Shown piece after piece: positions 6,121-9,046 of a stretch of DNA of 9,046 nucleotides. Source of the DNA: AP-15 sp035509615 (GTDB lineage Bacteria > Pseudomonadota > Alphaproteobacteria > ATCC43930 > CGMCC-115725); NCBI GenBank assembly GCA_035509615.1, contig DATJLK010000038.1, positions 1 to 9,046 of the forward strand. The letters run 5' to 3'. The notes under the pieces were generated by a model, which was not told the origin of the DNA, did not search any database, and was given only the letters and a program-made list of their open reading frames with translations. Position numbers and translations under genes: made by a program. The number at the start of each line of letters is the position of its first letter. The stretch's first letter is position 1.

Positions 6121-6591
6121 ATGCCATTCGACGGTACGTATTTCCCCGCAACAGCGACCCCTTACGATACCGGGCTGTTCCCACTGTGGAGCCGGCATGG
6201 CTGTCGGCTGTGGTTCCACACCCGGATGCGCGGCAAAAAGCCCGCCGCTCCGAGCCTGTTGCGCGCCCCGACCCCGGCCGAGCGCGGGCTCGCCGTGGCC
6301 GATGTCCTGCGGGACGCAAAGGACATGATTACCGACCCCAAGGATTGGACGCGGCGCACCTATCGTTCGTTTGGCGGCCAGCGCTGTGCGGTCGGCGCCT
6401 TGCGGGCGGCGGCCAAGCGACTCGAGGATCCGACCGTCGCCTGGTCGGCGCACGCATTATTGATCGACGTCGCGCGCTCGCGCGGGTTCACCAATGTCGA
6501 AACCATGAACGATCGTTCATCGCACGCCGCGGTGATGGCGGCGTTCGATCAGGCGATCCGAGCGGCCGAACGCGGTGCGGTTTCGCGTTAG
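6121..6591 (+). CDS. Small cytoplasmic protein resembling the DUF6197 family
   Basis: A 156-residue protein without signal peptide or membrane segment. The ATG at 6121 follows AGGAGA by a normal distance. Residues 57-150 look like the domain I know as DUF6197. There is an amphipathic helix VADVLRDAKDMITDPKDW (59-76), a cysteine-containing CAVGALRAA (89-97), and a C-terminal VETMNDRSSHAAVMAAFDQA (126-145) with the Asn-Asp-Arg...His pattern. The first 50 residues (MPFDGTYFPATATPYDTGLF onwards) are an extra segment rich in aromatic and basic residues that I do not recognise. Biochemical function is unknown for the family. It stands alone between two promoter-like regions. It is probably real: codon use is GC-rich at third positions and the ribosome site is good. 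The family assignment is by pattern memory and less sure than the gene itself. Confidence 0.75.
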   Translation: MPFDGTYFPATATPYDTGLFPLWSRHGCRLWFHTRMRGKKPAAPSLLRAPTPAERGLAVADVLRDAKDMITDPKDWTRRTYRSFGGQRCAVGALRAAAKRLEDPTVAWSAHALLIDVARSRGFTNVETMNDRSSHAAVMAAFDQAIRAAERGAVSR

Positions 6592-6609
6592 CGCCGAGCG
6601 GAGTTAGAC

Positions 6610-6649
6610 CCGGCGCGGACTGACCGGTCCGCGGCCGCGGCCGCGCCGG
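6610..6649 (+). terminator. GC-rich stem after the DUF6197-like gene
   Basis: CCGGCGCGG (6610-6618) pairs perfectly with CCGCGCCGG (6641-6649). A competing inner hairpin CGCGGAC-TGACCG-GTCCGCG occupies 6614-6633. It begins 18 bases after the stop codon, where a terminator is expected. There is no following T-run, so intrinsic termination is doubtful. Confidence 0.35.
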
Positions 6650-6782
6650 CATGACTTTGTCGTGACGCAAGATCCGTCTGCGATCGGGCGGCGGACGGTT
6701 AGTTGGTGCATCGCGCTCTCCGGACATCTTGTCCGTTGCCATTGATTTATTGACACGCTTGCATGATCGGACGGGGCGTCCG
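6616..6782. promoter_or_regulatory. Three inverted CGGAC...GTCCG sites, candidate operators
   Basis: CGGAC-N6-GTCCG occurs at 6616-6631, CGGAC-ATCTT-GTCCG at 6721-6735, and CGGAC-GGGGC-GTCCG at 6768-6782. The last is extended to ATCGGACG-GGG-CGTCCGAT (6766-6784) and the middle one to CGGACA-TCT-TGTCCG. A single half-site CGGAC lies at 6692-6696. The last two are 47 bases apart centre to centre and bracket TTGACA and TTGCCA elements. This looks like binding sites of one dimeric regulator for the downstream monooxygenase gene, whose identity is unknown. Confidence 0.5.
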
Positions 6783-7059
6783 ATAAGCCCGCCTGATGCC
6801 ATCGCAGTGGGAATCTTATCGAAGAGGCGGCGCACATGCTCGGCATTGCCGCCGAGCCTATGCGCAAATCGCGAGTGGGCGGCGTCCCCGGCCGCAATCG
6901 ACTGCCGATCGTGTAGCTCGCCGACCGCCGCGGCCGGCAGCTCGATCCCAGAATCTTTGACGAGCCTCCGGGGCTGCGCCGGCAAGGTCGTATCCACCGT
7001 GCCGGCACCCCGAAACAGAACTCCACTCGCCCGGCGAGCGCAAACTGGGAGGCGGCACA

Positions 7060-8595
7060 ATGGCGCCTGAGGACAGCATTCGCGGACGCGAACCGCGCCC
7101 GTTTACCGGTGCGGAATATGTCGAAAGTCTGCGCGACAGCCGCGAGGTCTATATCGATGGCGAGCGGGTTGCCGATGTGACGACCCACCCGGCATTTCGC
7201 AATTCGGTCCGCTCATTGGCACGTCTTTACGACGCGTTGCATGATCCCAAGACCAAGGAAGTGTTGACCGTGCCGACTGATACCGGCTCGTCCGGCTACA
7301 CTCATAGGTATTTCCGCGTTGCTCGCTCGCCCGAAGAATTGATCGCCCAGCAGCGCGCCATAGCCTGTTGGTCGCGGCTGACCTATGGGTGGATGGGGCG
7401 CACCCCCGATTACAAGGCCTCGTTGATGAATACACTCGGCGCCAATGCCGAGTATTACGGCCAGTTTGCCGCCAATGCGCGGCGCTGGTACCGCCGTGCC
7501 CAGGAAAACGTGCTGTTCATGAACCACGCGATCGTCAATCCACCGGTCGATCGCGGCCGGCCGACCAGCGAGGTCAAGGACGTCTATGTCACGATCCAGC
7601 GCGAAACCGATGCCGGCATCGTCGTTTCCGGAGCCAAGGTCGTGGCCACCGCCGCGGCGCTGACGCACTATAATTTTCTCGGTCAAAACGCCGCAACCGC
7701 CACCTCCGATCCCGATCTCGCCGTCATGTTCATTCTGCCGATGGACGCGCCGGGGGTGAAACTGATCTGCCGCAATTCTTACGAACACATCGCCAATCGT
7801 GTGGGTTCGCCCTACGATTATCCGCTGTCATCGCGCTTTGACGAGAACGATGCGATCTTTGTTCTCGATAATGTCCTGATCCCTTGGGAAAACGTGCTTG
7901 TCCATCGCGACCCGGAAAAGATCCTGAGCTTCTATCCGCGTTCGGGATTTCTGAACGGGTTCTGCTTTCAGGGCTGCACCCGGTATGCGGTCAAGCTCGA
8001 CTTTATTTGCGGTCTCGTGGCGCGGGCGCTGCACGCCACCGGTGGTGACGAGTTCCGCGGCAATCAGGCTATGCTCGGCGAGATCGTTTCGTGGCGCAAC
8101 CTCTTCTGGTCATTGTCGAATTGCATGGCGTCGAGCCCCCAGCCATGGGTCGGCGACGCGCTTTTGCCCAATCTGGAAGCGGGCTTGTCATATCGCGTAT
8201 TTGCCCCGGACGCCTATTCCAGGATCAAGGAGATCATCGAAAAGATCGTCGCCTCGGCGCTGATCTACCTGCCGTCCTCGGTCAAGGATTTTGCCAACCC
8301 GGCGATCGACCCGTATTTGAAGCGCTATGTCCGCGGCTCGAACGGCATTGGCTACAAGGAGCGGATCAAGCTGATGAAGCTCTTATGGGACGCGACCGGC
8401 ACCGAATTCGGCGGCCGGCACGAGCTTTACGAGCGCAACTACGCCGGCAATCACGAGGACATCCGCATTCAGGCCCTGACCGGCGCGCGTCGCAACGGGA
8501 CGATGGACGCGATGACGGCACTGGTCGATCAATGCATGGCCGAATACGACGAGCACGGCTGGACCGGCGAAACCTGGGTAAACCCCGGGCAATGA
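7060..8595 (+). CDS. hpaB: FADH2-dependent aromatic monooxygenase, HpaB/PvcC family (4-hydroxyphenylacetate 3-monooxygenase-like)
   Basis: HpaB-type enzymes use FADH2 from a separate reductase and O2 to hydroxylate para-substituted phenols next to the existing hydroxyl, giving catechols. The 511-residue protein spans the whole family. Its N-terminal domain starts with FTGAEYVESLRDSREVYIDG (15-34). Arg114, Tyr118 (in GRTPDY) and His156 (in FMNHAIVNPP) have the same 4 and 42 residue spacings as Arg100, Tyr104 and His142 of Thermus HpaB. LDNVLIPWENVL (269-280) and the C-terminal VRGSNGIGYKER, LLWDATGTEFGG and ERNYAGNH (424-465) resemble the phenol/p-coumarate 3-hydroxylase branch. The ATG at 7060 has GGGAGG seven bases upstream. 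No reductase (hpaC) is in the window. Substrate cannot be fixed from sequence; a p-hydroxyphenyl compound is likely. Confidence 0.9.
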   Translation: MAPEDSIRGREPRPFTGAEYVESLRDSREVYIDGERVADVTTHPAFRNSVRSLARLYDALHDPKTKEVLTVPTDTGSSGYTHRYFRVARSPEELIAQQRAIACWSRLTYGWMGRTPDYKASLMNTLGANAEYYGQFAANARRWYRRAQENVLFMNHAIVNPPVDRGRPTSEVKDVYVTIQRETDAGIVVSGAKVVATAAALTHYNFLGQNAATATSDPDLAVMFILPMDAPGVKLICRNSYEHIANRVGSPYDYPLSSRFDENDAIFVLDNVLIPWENVLVHRDPEKILSFYPRSGFLNGFCFQGCTRYAVKLDFICGLVARALHATGGDEFRGNQAMLGEIVSWRNLFWSLSNCMASSPQPWVGDALLPNLEAGLSYRVFAPDAYSRIKEIIEKIVASALIYLPSSVKDFANPAIDPYLKRYVRGSNGIGYKERIKLMKLLWDATGTEFGGRHELYERNYAGNHEDIRIQALTGARRNGTMDAMTALVDQCMAEYDEHGWTGETWVNPGQ

Positions 8596-8632
8596 GCTTC
8601 TCGACGACCCGATCCATCGGGGCCGGTACTTT

Positions 8633-8662
8633 GGAATTGGGAACTGGGGAATTGGGAACAGG
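8633..8662. repeat. Tandem 15-base repeat GGAATTGGGAACWGG x2
   Basis: GGAATTGGGAACTGG (8633-8647) is followed directly by GGAATTGGGAACAGG (8648-8662), 14 of 15 identical. It lies 38 bases after the hpaB stop. Poor in GC compared with its surroundings. No function known. Confidence 0.7.
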
Positions 8663-8707
8663 CGTCGTGCGGTCGGACGCCGGAGGTTCAGTCGCCCCGT
8701 CAGCTTT

Positions 8708-8740
8708 AAAAAAACCTTTGGGGCAAAAAATCCTTTGAGG
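8708..8740. repeat. Two A-tract plus CCTTTGRGG repeats
   Basis: Seven A then CCTTTGGGG (8708-8723) is followed by six A, a T and CCTTTGAGG (8725-8740). The unit is repeated directly, not inverted, so it makes no terminator stem. It is an unusually AT-rich patch in the 268-base spacer between hpaB and the next gene. Otherwise that spacer (8596-8863) shows nothing I can name. Confidence 0.5.
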
Positions 8741-8863
8741 CCGGTCATCCACATCTGGCCCGTCTGGTCTTCAGCCGCAGACTTGATTGGCAGGCAAGCA
8801 CGACGTCTGTTAATCGCGAGCGCGGCGCGGATGCCCATCAAATCCGGGCAAGGGGATTTCATC

Positions 8864-9046
8864 ATGTCACGCGCGGTTGGCGTCCGGCCTTGCTGCACCT
8901 GGTTGGTCACCATCGCAATCGCAATCGCAATCGCAATCGCACTCACACTCACGATATCCGGCGCCGTCGGCACCGCAGCGCGGGCGCAGGACACGGTCGC
9001 CGAAGATGCGGCGCACCGCGCGGCGCTATTGGCGCATCTGCCACCG
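8864..9046 (+). CDS. Exported protein of unknown function, N-terminus only (3' partial)
   Basis: The frame is open to the window edge and gives 61 residues. The ATG at 8864 has AGGGGA about seven bases ahead. An in-frame ATG at 8831 has no clear ribosome-binding site and would add 11 polar residues before the signal peptide, so I prefer 8864. The N-terminus is a Sec signal peptide: a basic start (Arg3, Arg8), then a hydrophobic core at about 13-31 made of five Ile-Ala pairs and two Leu-Thr pairs, then a cleavage motif Ala39-Arg40-Ala41 before Gln42-Asp43. Cys10-Cys11 lie before the core and so are not a lipobox. The mature start (QDTVAEDAAHRAALLAHLPP) gives no clear family. A periplasmic or secreted protein is the supportable call. 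Confidence 0.8.
   Translation, partial: MSRAVGVRPCCTWLVTIAIAIAIAIALTLTISGAVGTAARAQDTVAEDAAHRAALLAHLPP
8912..8953 (+). repeat. Hexanucleotide repeat in signal peptide core
   Basis: Five perfect ATCGCA units (8912-8941) are followed by CTCACA and CTCACG (8942-8953), which look like two diverged units. The repeat is in frame and encodes IAIAIAIAIA then LTLT. Unit gain or loss by slippage changes the core by two residues at a time without breaking the frame. Confidence 0.9.

Larger units (their letters stand above)
6592..7059. other. Long spacer upstream of hpaB-like gene, palindrome-rich, no clear gene
   Basis: No credible gene of known type. A minus-strand frame crosses the stretch with GC-rich third positions over about 6800-7000, yet it resembles nothing I recognise and would begin on top of the hpaB start. 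Contents are three inverted CGGAC...GTCCG sites and a GC-rich stem, listed separately. A -35-like TTGACA (6750-6755) and TTGCCA (6736-6741) lie between two of those sites, but I find no convincing matching -10. Confidence 0.5.

Noticed and set aside
6750..6767. Sigma54-type or sigma70 promoter built on TTGACACGCTTGCATGAT
   Set aside because: The spacing between the -24 and -12 like parts is too short for sigma54, and CATGAT is only six bases from TTGACA, too close for sigma70.
6604..7188. Minus-strand frames between the DUF6197-like gene and hpaB, considered as a divergent regulator or pseudogene
   Set aside because: One frame has GC-rich third positions over part of its length, but starts inside or on top of hpaB, shows no helix-turn-helix or known motif, and contains the palindromic sites.
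8912..8953. CRISPR-like or iteron interpretation of the ATCGCA repeat
   Set aside because: Units are six bases with no spacers and lie in frame within a signal peptide, so a coding microsatellite explains it.
8383..8994. Minus-strand frame of 203 codons across the end of hpaB and the signal peptide gene
   Set aside because: It is antisense to two supported genes. Its Ala-Ile run is only the reverse reading of the hexamer repeat.

Overview
The window is GC-rich bacterial DNA. The glycine-cleavage genes (with a split P-protein), the tandem glycine riboswitch and the amino-acid style of the proteins suggest an alphaproteobacterium, perhaps of the Rhodospirillales type. This taxonomic call is an inference from gene style and composition, not from a marker gene.

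Layout. The left edge (1-743, + strand) is the C-terminal half of gatA, the glutaminase subunit of the GatCAB tRNA-dependent amidotransferase. Facing it is a complete four-gene glycine cleavage operon on the minus strand, transcribed right to left: gcvT (GTG start at 5284), gcvH, gcvPA, gcvPB (end 765). The genes are packed with gaps of 12, 0 and -4 bases. The leader of gcvT (5294-5544, minus) holds a two-aptamer glycine riboswitch. Its last helix strand can pair alternatively with a segment touching the gcvT ribosome-binding site, so it looks like a translational ON switch: glycine turns on its own breakdown. The operon makes the T, H and P (alpha plus beta) proteins; the L protein (dihydrolipoamide dehydrogenase) is not in the window.

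The middle (5545-7059) is accessory-looking. It has a long inter-operon region with paired repeats and a good sigma70-like promoter (5860-5888), one small + strand gene (6121-6591) resembling the DUF6197 family, and a second spacer (6592-7059) carrying three inverted CGGAC...GTCCG sites.

The right part (7060-8595, +) encodes an HpaB-type FADH2-dependent aromatic monooxygenase, with the catalytic Arg/Tyr/His spacing of known HpaB. No flavin reductase partner is visible. After 268 bases with two short repeats, a partial gene begins at 8864 and runs off the right edge. It encodes an exported protein whose signal peptide core is built from a tandem ATCGCA hexanucleotide repeat.

The glycine cleavage block is well understood. 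I see no clear multi-gene novel system. The least explained items are the repeated palindromic sites upstream of the HpaB-like gene, the repeat-decorated promoter of the DUF6197-like gene, the hexamer repeat in the signal peptide, and a palindrome inside a C-terminal extension of GcvT.
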